A stretch of 64,000 nt of DNA, taken from Agaribacterium haliotis (GTDB lineage Bacteria > Pseudomonadota > Gammaproteobacteria > Pseudomonadales > Cellvibrionaceae). A model generated the notes under the pieces. It was given only the letters and a program-made list of their open reading frames with translations. It was not told where the DNA came from and did no database searches. Shown in pieces: positions 30,339 through 39,735 of this stretch. Every line of letters begins with the position of its first letter. The first letter of the stretch is position 1. The translations under genes were made by a program, and so were the position numbers. The stretch is taken from contig NZ_NKQJ01000015.1 of NCBI RefSeq assembly GCF_002312815.1, forward strand, positions 55,422 to 119,421. The letters are read 5' to 3'.

Positions 30339-30689
30339 ATGAAACTATGTCAAACAGGCACAGCTTACGATCAAAGCAGCACGCCTCACGCCACCTTTGG
30401 CGGAGACTTCAGCGACGAGACACTCAAATATTTTGGCCGCTGCGGCGGCGGCGTGCTCGACATTATCTTAGCTAGTGAGCAGCCGGCCTACTCTCTCGAG
30501 TTTAAACGCGACTGCAGCAAAAACAGTGAGCAGCGCTGGCACATCAATATTGTGCGCCACCGCCAAGTAAAGATGCATGAAAGTCCCGAAGCCAATGCCT
30601 CTGGCCTGGTCAAGCAAATGGCGAAGAGCTTCAGCGGCTGCTTTGATTTACTCGAAGCCTGTTATCAACAGCAAAAAAGCCGCCGGTAA
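30339..30689 (+). CDS. conserved hypothetical-type protein, 116 aa
   Basis: I do not recognise this family. The protein is 116 residues, soluble and without a signal peptide, with a Gly/Cys segment FGRCGGGVLDIIL and several Cys. The start is supported by GGAGAAGATCT before the ATG. It stands alone between the tRNA-Met terminator and a convergent DNA glycosylase gene. Confidence 0.6.
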   Translation: MKLCQTGTAYDQSSTPHATFGGDFSDETLKYFGRCGGGVLDIILASEQPAYSLEFKRDCSKNSEQRWHINIVRHRQVKMHESPEANASGLVKQMAKSFSGCFDLLEACYQQQKSRR

Positions 30690-30698
30690 CGAGCAGCT

Positions 30699-31202
30699 TC
30701 ATAGCAATTGCAAAGCCTCAGCCCAAAGCCGGTATTTCTTTTCATAGCTAATACCGGCGTTGGCAGGGCTCGTAGACGGCAGGGTTAACAACTCATAAGC
30801 AGAACAATCGAGCCCCGCTTTTATTACATGCCGCGAAAAACTCTGCGCGGCTTTCTGGCCATTAAAACAAATGCGTTTTAACAGCGGTAAGCGTTTAAAC
30901 AAATACGCAAAATCATTGGCAACTTCGCTTTGTGTTTCGATGGCGCTGTCCAGGCTGCCCGCTCGCCGGCAGTGCTTCAGCACATCCCAAAGAGCGAGGC
31001 GCCGATCAAATAAACGACAGCAGCGCAGGCTGTAGTCTTGCGGCACCGCAGACAAATCACCATTAAACAACAAAGGCCAAAATAAGTTTCTCGGGTGGGC
31101 GTAATACTGCTGCTGCTCGAGTGAGGCGACACCGGGCATGGAACCGAGCACCAGAATATGGGCGTCTTCGCGCCACAGCGGCTCGAAACTGTTCAGTAAC
31201 AT
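30699..31202 (-). CDS. DNA-deoxyinosine glycosylase (UDG superfamily)
   Basis: A 167-residue single-domain glycosylase of the uracil-DNA glycosylase superfamily. It has the LVLGSMPGVASL catalytic segment, QQYYAHPRNLFWP, and the C-terminal LPSTSPANAG motif typical of the family 6 deoxyinosine-excising group. It would remove hypoxanthine from deaminated adenine. ATG 31202 (MLLNSFEPL) is preferred; the longer frame to 31256 adds an unrelated leader and runs into the sigma-factor promoter. Confidence 0.85.
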   Translation of the reverse strand: MLLNSFEPLWREDAHILVLGSMPGVASLEQQQYYAHPRNLFWPLLFNGDLSAVPQDYSLRCCRLFDRRLALWDVLKHCRRAGSLDSAIETQSEVANDFAYLFKRLPLLKRICFNGQKAAQSFSRHVIKAGLDCSAYELLTLPSTSPANAGISYEKKYRLWAEALQLL

Positions 31203-31245
31203 AAACGTAAGAAATGAGAAATAGTCGCGACTATTAAACCATGCT

Positions 31246-31275
31246 TTGCATGCCAAGGCTCAAGTTCCTTAGAAT
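31246..31275 (+). promoter_or_regulatory. putative promoter of the sigma-factor gene
   Basis: TTGCAT (31246-31251) and TAGAAT (31270-31275) are separated by 18 nt, with an expected start about 25 nt before the sigma-factor ATG. It is a reasonable sigma-70 match only; self-regulation is not visible. Confidence 0.35.
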
Positions 31276-31306
31276 AGGCCCCTTCTCTTTGTTCAGGGCA
31301 GGAACC

Positions 31307-31918
31307 ATGAGCACCGACCACAACGACGCGCACGCGCAATTTTCCGACGCGGCGTACATGCAAGAACTGCAAAGCCAAATGTTGAAGTTTGCCAATATGC
31401 AGCTCAACGATCACCAACTGGCGGAGGATGCAGTGCAAGAAGCGTTAATTGGCGCACTCAAAAATGCCCGCTCATTTGCAGGTAAAAGCGCTTATAAAAC
31501 CTGGGTGTTTGCGATACTTAAAAACAAGATTGCCGATATTCTGCGCAAGCGCCACCGCACTGTGGAAATGACCAATCTCGCCGGTAACAGCGCGGATGAA
31601 GACGAGGATTTTTCCCGCCTGTTTGACGAGCGTGGGCACTGGCACAAAGGCATGGGCCCGGATAGCTGGGGCGACCCGGAAGCGAGCTTTAAACAGGATC
31701 AATTTTGGCAAGTGTTTGAAATTTGCCTCGAAAACCTGCCCGAGCGCCAAGCCAAAGTATTTATGATGCGCGAGTTTATTGGTCTCGAATCCGATGAGAT
31801 CTGTAACAATGAAGATCTGAGCGTCAGCAATTTACATGTCATTCTGTATCGCGCGCGCATGCGCTTGCAGCAGTGCCTAGAAATGCGCTGGTACAGCGAG
31901 GGAGAAGCCTATGCTTAG
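31307..31918 (+). CDS. RNA polymerase sigma-70 family (ECF-like) factor
   Basis: 203 residues with sigma region 2 (LAEDAVQEALIGALKNA..FAGKSAYKTWVFAILKNKIADILRKRHR, in pieces) and region 4 (LPERQAKVFMMREFIGLESDEICNNEDLS..NLHVILYRARMRL). No regions 1.1 or 3 are present. The central FDERGHWHKGMGPDSWGDPE linker is characteristic of a subgroup found with very small zinc-type anti-sigma proteins. ATG 31307 has AGG upstream; the open frame continues 22 codons further but overlaps the promoter. It overlaps the next gene by 8 nt. Confidence 0.9.
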   Translation: MSTDHNDAHAQFSDAAYMQELQSQMLKFANMQLNDHQLAEDAVQEALIGALKNARSFAGKSAYKTWVFAILKNKIADILRKRHRTVEMTNLAGNSADEDEDFSRLFDERGHWHKGMGPDSWGDPEASFKQDQFWQVFEICLENLPERQAKVFMMREFIGLESDEICNNEDLSVSNLHVILYRARMRLQQCLEMRWYSEGEAYA

Positions 31919-32090
31919 TTGTCGAGAAGTCACTCGTCTATTGTCTTTAGCGCAGGAGCGCAAGTTAAACTTTTCTGAACGCATGCAATTAAAAATGCAC
32001 TTGATGATGTGCAAACGCTGCAAGAGCTTCAGCGGCAACTTAAATACTTTGCGCAAAGCCATGCAAAAATTTAAGCAGCGCGACGATTAA
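31911..32090 (+). CDS. small zinc-finger anti-sigma factor, 59 aa
   Basis: The frame atgcttagttgtcgagaag starts inside the end of the sigma gene and gives 59 residues. It contains Cys4 and the H30-x3-C34-x2-C37 zinc-binding pattern (HLMMCKRC) of ZAS/zf-HC2 anti-sigma proteins. There is no membrane segment, so it would be a cytoplasmic anti-sigma, possibly redox- or metal-responsive. Its stop lies on a TTAA shared with the convergent transporter gene. Confidence 0.85.
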   Translation: MLSCREVTRLLSLAQERKLNFSERMQLKMHLMMCKRCKSFSGNLNTLRKAMQKFKQRDD

Positions 32091-32914
32091 TACAACGCTC
32101 GGGCAAACATAAATACAGCGCAGCACAATAAAAAATAGGCAAAAACTTTTTTTAGCTGAACCGAAGAGAAGCGCGTTCCCAAACGAACCCCGAGTGGCGC
32201 ACACAGCGCCGCCAGTGGCATTATCACAACAAGAGCCGGCACACTGATAAGCCCCCAGGTATAAGCCGGTGCATCAGCTGGTGTCTGCGAAAACAATAAA
32301 TGTACAAACGCGCCAGGCAGCGCAATCAAAAAACCGAATACTGCGGCGGTGCCGACCGCGCGATGTGTCGTATAGCCGTAAAAGCTCAGCACGGGCACCG
32401 TCAACGTGCCACCGCCAACCCCCATCAACACCGCTATCGCACCAATGCTAAGCGGATACACAGCCTGCCCGGGCCAAGCTGGCATACTTTTCACTTTATT
32501 TGTTTGCGCAGCTTGCTGATCTGACGAACTTGAACAAAGCATATTGAGCGCGGCAATAAACGCAACACAGGCAAAAACCAGTGCGGCAACTAAACCGCCG
32601 ATACGCACAGCCTGGCTCGCAACAACAGCGGCCGAAACAAAGATGAAAGGCCCCCAGCGACGCAATAACAGCACATCGACATTGCCTCTTGAGAAATGAC
32701 TGCGCATAGAAGAAAAGCTGGTGCTAATCATAATTGCCAGCGACGTGGCACTTGCAATAAGCATTGCCGAAGCGACATCAAGCCCCTGTGCCTGCAGTAA
32801 AAAATAAAGCACCGGAACAACAACGATGCCGCCGCCAACCCCAAAAAGGCCAGCTAACAAACCGGCGCAGCAACCGGCACAAATAAGAGCCAATAGGCCA
32901 ACAACAAGATCCAT
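32087..32914 (-). CDS. TSUP (TauE/SafE) family membrane permease
   Basis: 275 residues with about eight hydrophobic helices and the duplicated family motif: GLLAGLFGVGGGIVVVPVL near the N-terminus and GVGGGTLTVPVLSFYGY in the second half. TSUP proteins move sulfur-containing or organic anions across the inner membrane. The substrate cannot be deduced. It is convergent with the sigma/anti-sigma pair. Confidence 0.9.
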   Translation of the reverse strand: MDLVVGLLALICAGCCAGLLAGLFGVGGGIVVVPVLYFLLQAQGLDVASAMLIASATSLAIMISTSFSSMRSHFSRGNVDVLLLRRWGPFIFVSAAVVASQAVRIGGLVAALVFACVAFIAALNMLCSSSSDQQAAQTNKVKSMPAWPGQAVYPLSIGAIAVLMGVGGGTLTVPVLSFYGYTTHRAVGTAAVFGFLIALPGAFVHLLFSQTPADAPAYTWGLISVPALVVIMPLAALCAPLGVRLGTRFSSVQLKKVFAYFLLCCAVFMFARALY

Positions 32915-33004
32915 GGGCGCAAGTTTAACCCATGCAAATAAGTAATGGCTGGCAAATAAGACAATAAAACCGCCAGCCTCCAGACACGCAGAATAAAATA
33001 GCGG

Positions 33005-36000
33005 TTAAGCGCTGTGTCGAAGCACAAAAAAACCGAGCAGCGCGTGCATGCGCTCACTTTGATCCTCGACACTTTTTGTTGCGGCTTTACTTTGCTCAAC
33101 CATTGCCGCATTTTCCTGGGTCATAGAATCAAGAGAGCTAATTGCCGAATTAATCTCTTGCACACCCTGGTTCTGCTCTGTCGCCGCCCTGCTAACCTCC
33201 CGTGTTAACTCAGATGAGCTCGCCAAAACCTCGGCGATATGGCCCAGGTTTTGTTTGGATTTTTGACTGAGCTCCCAGGCGACATCTACTTTTTTATCGT
33301 TATCGGCGATCAATTCTTTAATAGAGCGCGCAGCGTCACTAGAGCGCTGAGCCAGCTCGCGAACTTCCGCTGCAACCACAGCAAAACCTCTGCCCTGCTC
33401 ACCGGCGCGCGCGGCTTCAACCGCGGCATTTAAAGCCAGTAAGTTTGTTTGAAACGCAATTTCGTCAATCATGCTGGTGATACTGGCTATTTTCTGGCTG
33501 GAAGCGCGCATTTGCTCCATCGAGCTAACCGTTTCATCAACCGTTTTTAAGGAGCTGTCACTGGCGCCAATCGCCTTGTTAAACTGCTCGCCAATTTGTG
33601 TGCAGCGCTGTTCAGTATTGCCGGCGGCAGCCGCTATTTGCTCCATCGTTGACGCAATTTGCTGCAGGGCAGCGGCTTGGCTTTCCGTGCGCCGGCTCAT
33701 TTCAAATGTTGCACTGCTCTGATCGCTGGTCATAGACAGCGTATGGGTTGAGCTCTGCTGAACCTGCTGAACAATGTCGCTGAGATTGCTCATCGACGCA
33801 TTCACAGCATCGCGTATCACCGCTAATTCTCCAACATGGCCGTCTTCCATACGCTGAAACAGCTCGCCTTTTTTCTGCGCTGTCGCAATTCGGGTTAAGT
33901 CTCGAACCGCGTGTTGCAGCGAGGCTAACGACTCATTAATCGCCAGTTTAAGATCGTCGAACACGCCGAGCATCGGCACCTGTATACGCCCGCTGAAATC
34001 CCCCGCCTGCATCTTAAACATCAGCTCACTGATAAGGTCGACCGTTAAATTAAGTGTCGCACCACTGCTGTTTAAACTGTTTTTTAATTCAGCCAGCTGC
34101 CCCTGGTATTCACCGCTTATGCGCGCATCGAGACGCCCCTGTTGCTGCGCAGAGGCAACATCGACAATTTCACCAATGGCGGCATCCAGTTCGTTTAACG
34201 ATGCGTTAATGCCATCTTTCATCTCACCGAGATCACCGCTCATGGCCCTGTCGATACGCATGCTGTAGTCACCACTGCGGATACGGCGAAATATCTGATT
34301 AAGATCCTGCAGCGCCTCATCGATGCTCTGCATGCTATCGTTAATGCCATTTTTAAGCTGCTGTAAGTCGCCGGAGTAATCGTTGCGAATACGCCAGGAA
34401 AACTGCCCCAATTTCTGTGCCTGCACACAGTCGCTGATATCCGTCATCGCCGCAGCAATATTGTCGAGCGAAGCATTCACGCTGCGCTTGAGCTCACCGA
34501 GCACCCCGGGCAAAGGCTTGTCGATACGCGCGGAAAAATCGCCCTGGCTCATTGCGCCAATAACCCCTGCGACACTGTTAATCGCCGCTTCGGTCGCCTG
34601 CATGGCTCCGTCGACCTGCTGCTTGAACTCCCCCTCAACCGCGTGGCTCATGCGCGCATCAAAACGCCCCTGCGCAAGCGCTTGCATCACTTCAGCCAGA
34701 GCCGCCATGGTCTGTTCGACTTTTTCCGAGCTTTGATTCACGCCCTGTTTCAATACAGCTAAGTCGCCATCAAAGCGCTCGTTGATACGCGTGTCGAACT
34801 TGCCCGAAGCCACATTGGATACCGTACTGGTAACCGCTTCAATGGCACGCTGCAGCTCGTGTAACAAACTGTTAAACGCGTGCGCCGCCAAGCCAATCTC
34901 ATCGCTGGCCTGCTCGTTGATACGCTGACTGAAATCTTTAACCTGGGCAACTTCGTTTAGCTTGTGCGTGAGTTCGGTTACACGGCGGCGAATTTGTTCG
35001 CTGACCCACGAACTAAAGCGGTAGATCAACCAACAGATAAGGCCCGCCCCCACTGCCAACACGCAAAACAAAAACATAGCCTTGCGCGCTTTGGCGTGCG
35101 CAGTTTTATCAACAGACGCACTGAGCGAGTCGGCCACCGCTTTGATTTTTTTTATACGCTGCGTCGACACCTGAAACCAGTGATTGGCATCTCGGGGCAT
35201 CAATCGCTCGCCGGCAACGGCGTCAAAAAAACCCTGGCGCAAGCGAAGCACTTCGCTGTTGGCGCTTGAGCTCATTTGCTCCATCAGTTGCGAGAACTGC
35301 TCACTCGACATGTTCCGCGATATGTAATCGAGCTGAGCCCCCTGATCATTGATGTAGTGGTTGACACTCAACAGCTTGTCCATCGAATACGTGCCACTGG
35401 CAAATACGCCGTTTAAGGCACCGCGCTCCTGCCCTGAACGCTCTTTTAACCAGAGCAAACCAACTAAGGCCTGCAGGCCCTTGACCACTTCCATGTCGCG
35501 AATCATTGAGCTTAATTCATCGATCGCATCGAGCGACATTTTATTGATGGCAGAATAAATTAGAAATGGCGAGTTGCTCGCATCCAGTTGATCGACCTGC
35601 TTTCGAAGCTCAGGCACGTAGGCGAGCTCGCCGGCAAGTTCTTGCAAATGCTCGCGCATGGCTGGCGGTAGCGACAACACAAAGCTGCTGTCGAGCTCGG
35701 CAATCAGGGCTTCGCGACTGACATCGGCTTTTTGCCGCTGAGTGCTTAGTTTATCGGCGCCGAGCTCTCCGCCGCTGGCGAGAAAGCCCGCCGTCAAACC
35801 GCGCTCAACCGCGTGGTTGTGCGCAACACCGTCGAGCACCGCAGCCAATTCAACCACTTGCGCAGTAACCTGTGCATCGCGAATGCTGCGCATATTTTGC
35901 CACAGTTCAAGCAGCACCACGGCCACCAACAAAACCATCGACGGCAGCACGATCAATTGAATTTTACGGGCTAAGGAAGCGTTGTGTAGACGCGTTAGCA

Positions 36001-36013
36001 GTGATGCGAGCAT
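33005..36013 (-). CDS. methyl-accepting chemotaxis protein with NIT sensor and poly-HAMP array
   Basis: 1002 residues. The first membrane segment (about 20-40) is followed by a NIT-type helical sensor domain ([15 protein letters not shown] near residue 73) and a second membrane segment (about 317-335). A canonical HAMP follows, then eight more HAMP-like units with the recurring pattern G.F..RI...GDL..LK.G.N.S (to about residue 720). The C-terminal signalling hairpin has tip [21 protein letters not shown]. It is nearly twice the usual chemoreceptor length because of the tandem HAMP stack. The ligand is unknown. Confidence 0.92.
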   Translation of the reverse strand: MLASLLTRLHNASLARKIQLIVLPSMVLLVAVVLLELWQNMRSIRDAQVTAQVVELAAVLDGVAHNHAVERGLTAGFLASGGELGADKLSTQRQKADVSREALIAELDSSFVLSLPPAMREHLQELAGELAYVPELRKQVDQLDASNSPFLIYSAINKMSLDAIDELSSMIRDMEVVKGLQALVGLLWLKERSGQERGALNGVFASGTYSMDKLLSVNHYINDQGAQLDYISRNMSSEQFSQLMEQMSSSANSEVLRLRQGFFDAVAGERLMPRDANHWFQVSTQRIKKIKAVADSLSASVDKTAHAKARKAMFLFCVLAVGAGLICWLIYRFSSWVSEQIRRRVTELTHKLNEVAQVKDFSQRINEQASDEIGLAAHAFNSLLHELQRAIEAVTSTVSNVASGKFDTRINERFDGDLAVLKQGVNQSSEKVEQTMAALAEVMQALAQGRFDARMSHAVEGEFKQQVDGAMQATEAAINSVAGVIGAMSQGDFSARIDKPLPGVLGELKRSVNASLDNIAAAMTDISDCVQAQKLGQFSWRIRNDYSGDLQQLKNGINDSMQSIDEALQDLNQIFRRIRSGDYSMRIDRAMSGDLGEMKDGINASLNELDAAIGEIVDVASAQQQGRLDARISGEYQGQLAELKNSLNSSGATLNLTVDLISELMFKMQAGDFSGRIQVPMLGVFDDLKLAINESLASLQHAVRDLTRIATAQKKGELFQRMEDGHVGELAVIRDAVNASMSNLSDIVQQVQQSSTHTLSMTSDQSSATFEMSRRTESQAAALQQIASTMEQIAAAAGNTEQRCTQIGEQFNKAIGASDSSLKTVDETVSSMEQMRASSQKIASITSMIDEIAFQTNLLALNAAVEAARAGEQGRGFAVVAAEVRELAQRSSDAARSIKELIADNDKKVDVAWELSQKSKQNLGHIAEVLASSSELTREVSRAATEQNQGVQEINSAISSLDSMTQENAAMVEQSKAATKSVEDQSERMHALLGFFVLRHSA

Positions 36014-36168
36014 GGCTTCACTCCTTGAAATGCAATCAAATATATCTTTAGGCGTTCTTATTACCCTAGTTCAGGCATAGCCTGTTGACACTAAAAATGA
36101 TCGCGGCTACTGAGCGGCCGATTGAACGGAGCGCGCAAGCCATCCAGTGAGCCCGTATAATAGCCACT

Positions 36169-36741
36169 ATGAACAAATTAATAACTGCCGAAGAAAGCAT
36201 AGAAAAGTGGCTGCGCGATGTCGTTATCGGCCTTGGGCTGTGTCCGTTTGCAACCCAGCCTTATGCGCAAAAACAAATACGTATAAGTATCTATAGCGGC
36301 CCCGCCGACAGCGACTTGCTGCAAACCTTAAATGACGAATACCGACGCCTGGCGGCCCAAATCCCTGAACAGCCTGATTACTGTGAAACCACACTGATCG
36401 CATGCAGTGAAGCGCTAGACGACTTCTACGACTACAACGACTTTCTGGCTTTGGCCAACAGTCACCTCGAACAAATGGGTTGGCACGGACAATTTCAACT
36501 TGCCAGTTTTCACCCCGACTACCAATTTGCCGGCACCGAAAAAAACGACAGAGAAAACCTGACCAACCGCTCGCCGCTGCCAATCTTTCATATCATTCGG
36601 GAAAGCAGCCTAAGCGCTGCGCTCGAGCACTACCCCGAGCCCGAGCGAATTTACGAGCGCAATATTCAAACCGTTAACACGCTCAACACAACACAGCTAC
36701 ACAGACTCTTTTCTCACCTAAACCTACACACAGATGAATAA
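36169..36741 (+). CDS. DUF1415 family protein
   Basis: 190 residues. The N-terminal segment WLRDVVIGLGLCPFA is the hallmark of DUF1415, a family common in proteobacteria without known activity. The invariant Cys in GLCPFA could be functional. It overlaps the following phosphoribosyltransferase by 8 nt, so they are co-translated and may act together. Confidence 0.85.
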   Translation: MNKLITAEESIEKWLRDVVIGLGLCPFATQPYAQKQIRISIYSGPADSDLLQTLNDEYRRLAAQIPEQPDYCETTLIACSEALDDFYDYNDFLALANSHLEQMGWHGQFQLASFHPDYQFAGTEKNDRENLTNRSPLPIFHIIRESSLSAALEHYPEPERIYERNIQTVNTLNTTQLHRLFSHLNLHTDE

Positions 36742-37315
36742 GTATTTTATCAGTGCCGACGAGTTATTACTCGACTCTCTCAAGCTCGGAACAAGCATTA
36801 TCCAAGCCCAGTTTAATCCGGATTTTATTATTGGTGTATGGCGTGGAGGCACACCCACGGCTATTGCCGTTCAGGAGCTGCTTGCGCTCGCCGGCATCAA
36901 CTGTGAGCACTGCGCGATTAAAACCAGCTCGTATACAGGCATAGGGCAACAGCGATGCACTATTCAAGTCAGTGGCTTAAGCGAGCTGGTGCCAAAGCTG
37001 AGTAAAAAAGACAAGCTACTTATTATCGACGATGTATTTGACTCCGGGCGTTCAATCGAAGCCATCGTCAATGAACTTAAGTTGCGCTGCGCCGAAGAGC
37101 TTCCGGAGCATATAAAAGTAGCCTGCCCCTGGTATAAACCCCAGAGTAACCAGACCAGACGCAAGCCCGATTTTTATATGCACGAAACCGACGACTGGCT
37201 AGTTTTCCCACACGAACTTATCGGCCTGAGCCTCGACGAAATCAGCAAGGGTAAAGGCGAGCAGATTGCCAAGTTGTGCGCACCGCTCTTAAACAACAAC
37301 CCCGCCCAACAATAA
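36734..37315 (+). CDS. phosphoribosyltransferase family protein
   Basis: 193 residues of type I phosphoribosyltransferase fold. The PRPP loop is LLIIDDVFDSGRSIEAI (about residues 95-111), and the N-terminal VWRGGTPTAIAVQELL is seen in hypoxanthine/guanine-type enzymes. The substrate base is uncertain; the family includes xanthine/hypoxanthine and uncharacterised members. It is coupled to the DUF1415 gene. Confidence 0.85.
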   Translation: MNKYFISADELLLDSLKLGTSIIQAQFNPDFIIGVWRGGTPTAIAVQELLALAGINCEHCAIKTSSYTGIGQQRCTIQVSGLSELVPKLSKKDKLLIIDDVFDSGRSIEAIVNELKLRCAEELPEHIKVACPWYKPQSNQTRRKPDFYMHETDDWLVFPHELIGLSLDEISKGKGEQIAKLCAPLLNNNPAQQ

Positions 37316-37349
37316 AATTAGTGGGCAAGGCAAACGACAAAAAGGCGAG

Positions 37350-37970
37350 CTACTCGACGGATTTTTTGCATGCGAAGTGGCGTGCGAGCCACCAATCGAC
37401 AGCAAGGTAGCGCCCACCGCCAATAAAAAACAGTACCAACAGCATCAAAAAATAGGTTGCCGCAAATTCAATTCCATTTTTTAGCACGGTAAAACTACCA
37501 GTTTCGCTGAGCCAAGCGTAGTTACCGTGCTCTTTTAATAAACTGATCGCTGCGGCTTTGCGTTCGTTCGCTTCAGCGATAAGATCCGTGCGCCACTCCC
37601 AGGGCACTGTTAAAGTGCTCTCAGGAAGGGCGTGCCAACCAAATTGCCAGTGCGCGCTGAAGGCAGCCACTAACATCGTTATCATCAGCGGCACCGCGCT
37701 TAAGCGCACGGCAAAACCAACAAGAAGACATATACCGCCAACAAACTCCGCCAGACCGGCAAGCAGGGCCATCAGGCCTGGCATAGGCAGGCCAAGGTAT
37801 TCGCCAAAGTACCAGGCAGTGTCATCAAGCGCAGTTAACTTTCCCCAGCCAGCAAGAATAAAAATTGGCGCCAGATAGATGCGCAACAATAGCGGCGCTA
37901 TAAAATCTGCTCGCCGTGATTTATCAAACGTAGACCAAGACTTACAGGCGAAAGAAGTTAGTGTATTCAT
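37350..37970 (-). CDS. hvfD: DoxX-family membrane protein of the RiPP cluster (HvfD-like)
   Basis: 206 residues with about four membrane helices and the DoxX signature LRIYLAPIFILAGWGKL. DoxX proteins close hvf/buf-type copper-binding RiPP operons, where their exact role is unsettled. The gene starts 3 nt after the DUF2063 gene and ends the operon. The long soluble insertion (about 115-160) is common in this DoxX subgroup. Confidence 0.85.
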   Translation of the reverse strand: MNTLTSFACKSWSTFDKSRRADFIAPLLLRIYLAPIFILAGWGKLTALDDTAWYFGEYLGLPMPGLMALLAGLAEFVGGICLLVGFAVRLSAVPLMITMLVAAFSAHWQFGWHALPESTLTVPWEWRTDLIAEANERKAAAISLLKEHGNYAWLSETGSFTVLKNGIEFAATYFLMLLVLFFIGGGRYLAVDWWLARHFACKKSVE

Positions 37971-37973
37971 ATT

Positions 37974-38711
37974 TTATTCCACGCATCCAGTTAGTATGTG
38001 CTGCTGTTTTAAGTCTGCGAGCAGCGGCCTGGCAAAGGCTGCGAGTTGTTCAACATCGTCTCGGCCGAGCTGTTCAGCCATCACGCACATCAACGCATCA
38101 AAGCTTTGTTCTCGCTGCTGCAATAAACTTAGTAACGCATGGGTAGTCGCATTTAACTCACAAAAATTTACACTTAATTTTTTATCTCTCCATACGGCTA
38201 GAAAACATGGCTCGGCCTGTGGATCCGCATAGTCAGTGCTAATTCGATGCACAGGCCACTGGTAGGCGAGTAACTTTAAACTCGGGTTGGCACACAGCTC
38301 TTTTTTCTCTGTATCTGTAACGGTGGCCTCACTCAAGTCAACCTCCAGCTCAACCCACTCGTAGTGCAACAGCTCACTTAACCACGGCGCGAGCTCTAAC
38401 TGCTCAGCTCTAGCGTGAATAAACTGAACAAATTCAAATGGGATCTGGCTGAAGATCGGTGTAGAGCAGCGCCAACTTCGAAAAAATTCGCGATTAATCG
38501 CCTGCCACTGATCGCTAGTAAATAGAGATTTAGCAACCGGGAAACAGGCGTCAACAAACGAACTTAAGTTATTAAAAAGTAGGGTTTCATACACCTGCGC
38601 TCGGCGCGCCGGAATCACATCCGGCAGGGCAACATGTTCAGGGTCGCGCAGGTGACGGCCAAAGGCCAGCTGGAAATCGCGCAGTGACTTCGGCGCGTTT
38701 TTATCTTGCAT
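37974..38711 (-). CDS. hvfC: DUF2063 RiPP partner protein (HvfC-like)
   Basis: 245 residues with an N-terminal DUF2063 domain (LRDFQLAFGRHLRDPE, RRAQVYETLLFNNLSSFVDACFPV). In MNIO systems this protein binds the precursor peptide leader and presents it to the DUF692 enzyme. Its ATG overlaps the DUF692 stop by one base (TAATG), showing tight co-translation. The C-terminal domain is less conserved. Confidence 0.88.
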   Translation of the reverse strand: MQDKNAPKSLRDFQLAFGRHLRDPEHVALPDVIPARRAQVYETLLFNNLSSFVDACFPVAKSLFTSDQWQAINREFFRSWRCSTPIFSQIPFEFVQFIHARAEQLELAPWLSELLHYEWVELEVDLSEATVTDTEKKELCANPSLKLLAYQWPVHRISTDYADPQAEPCFLAVWRDKKLSVNFCELNATTHALLSLLQQREQSFDALMCVMAEQLGRDDVEQLAAFARPLLADLKQQHILTGCVE

Positions 38712-39595
38712 TAAGCGCTCCTTTGGCTCTGGTACTGCGCGGCAACCGCAGCTTTACCCGGATACTGATGCTGCGCTTGTATACGTCGAATTTGCTCTAC
38801 TTCAGCGAGTAACGTAACAAGACTGGGAAAATTAAAATCGCGCTCTAGGCAAGTCGGCAAAGAAGCGGCATCGACACCACACTCTCGATAGGCCTGATGC
38901 AGTAAAGTCCAAACAGGATCAATCACATCGGCGCCATGGGTATCGACGATAAGCCCATCGTCTTCAACATAGTGGCCTGCAACATGCAGATAACAAACCT
39001 CCGCAAGCGGTAGTGATTTTAAATAACTCAATGCATCAAAATTAAAGTTCTGGCTGTTGACATAAATATTGTTGACATCGAGATGTAAAAGGCAGCCCGA
39101 TTCGCGGACAACCTCGCAAATAAACTGAGCCTCACTCATCTCGGCACCGGGTGGAGAAAAATAATAAGAGGCATTTTCGAAGGCGATTTGGCGCTCGAGA
39201 ATTTCCTGAGCCTGGCGTATACGCGACGCAACCCAGTGCACAGCCTCTTGCGTACACGGAATCGGTAACAGGTCATATAAATGCCCATCGTCACTGCACC
39301 AGCTTAAGTGCTCGGTATAGAGAGATATTCGGTGTTCATCGAGAAAAACCTTAATATTTTTCAGCAGCTCTACATCGAGCTTTTCAGTACTGCCAATTGA
39401 CAGCGATAGACCGTGACAGGCAAAGTTTTTTTGCTCGGTAAAAAAGCGTAAATCTTTTGCATAACGGCCACCGGCATAAAGCCAGTTCTCCGGGGCAATT
39501 TCAAAAAAATCTATGCGGTCGAGATTTGTGTTTTTTAACTCGGGCATGAGTTCCCGGCGAAGGCCGAGGCCGGCACCTTGAAGCAAGCTGGTCAT
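38711..39595 (-). CDS. hvfB: DUF692 multinuclear non-haem iron oxygenase (MNIO; HvfB-like)
   Basis: A TIM-barrel enzyme of 294 residues with the metal-binding series of the family: HGLSLSIG, YTEHLSW, FENASYY, HLDVNNIYVNSQNF, LHVAGHY, VDTHGADV and LERDFNFP. MNIOs (MbnB-like) use iron and oxygen to oxidise Cys in precursor peptides to thioamide/oxazolone or thiooxazole groups. The likely substrate is the Cys-rich peptide encoded just upstream. ATG 39595 is preferred over an upstream GTG at 39604; neither has a strong Shine-Dalgarno. Confidence 0.92.
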   Translation of the reverse strand: MTSLLQGAGLGLRRELMPELKNTNLDRIDFFEIAPENWLYAGGRYAKDLRFFTEQKNFACHGLSLSIGSTEKLDVELLKNIKVFLDEHRISLYTEHLSWCSDDGHLYDLLPIPCTQEAVHWVASRIRQAQEILERQIAFENASYYFSPPGAEMSEAQFICEVVRESGCLLHLDVNNIYVNSQNFNFDALSYLKSLPLAEVCYLHVAGHYVEDDGLIVDTHGADVIDPVWTLLHQAYRECGVDAASLPTCLERDFNFPSLVTLLAEVEQIRRIQAQHQYPGKAAVAAQYQSQRSA

Positions 39596-39682
39596 GAGAA
39601 GCACTTAGTCGTATCAGAGCACGCCCTTTGCACTTTGCAAGAGCACGGTGGAAAAGCTGAAAATATAGAGGCGGATATATCG

Positions 39683-39720
39683 AAAAGCGGGCTACTCATC
39701 TTAGCCTATGAGTACCCGCT
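39683..39720 (-). terminator. leaky hairpin between precursor gene and enzyme genes
   Basis: On the minus strand AGCGGGTACTCAT pairs with ATGAGTAGCCCGCT (one-base bulge, 8-nt loop) and is followed by TTTT. It lies 16 nt after the precursor stop and about 90 nt before the MNIO gene. Such partial terminators raise precursor over enzyme levels in RiPP operons; that role is inferred. Confidence 0.6.
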
Positions 39721-39735
39721 TGCTGTCAAACAGGA

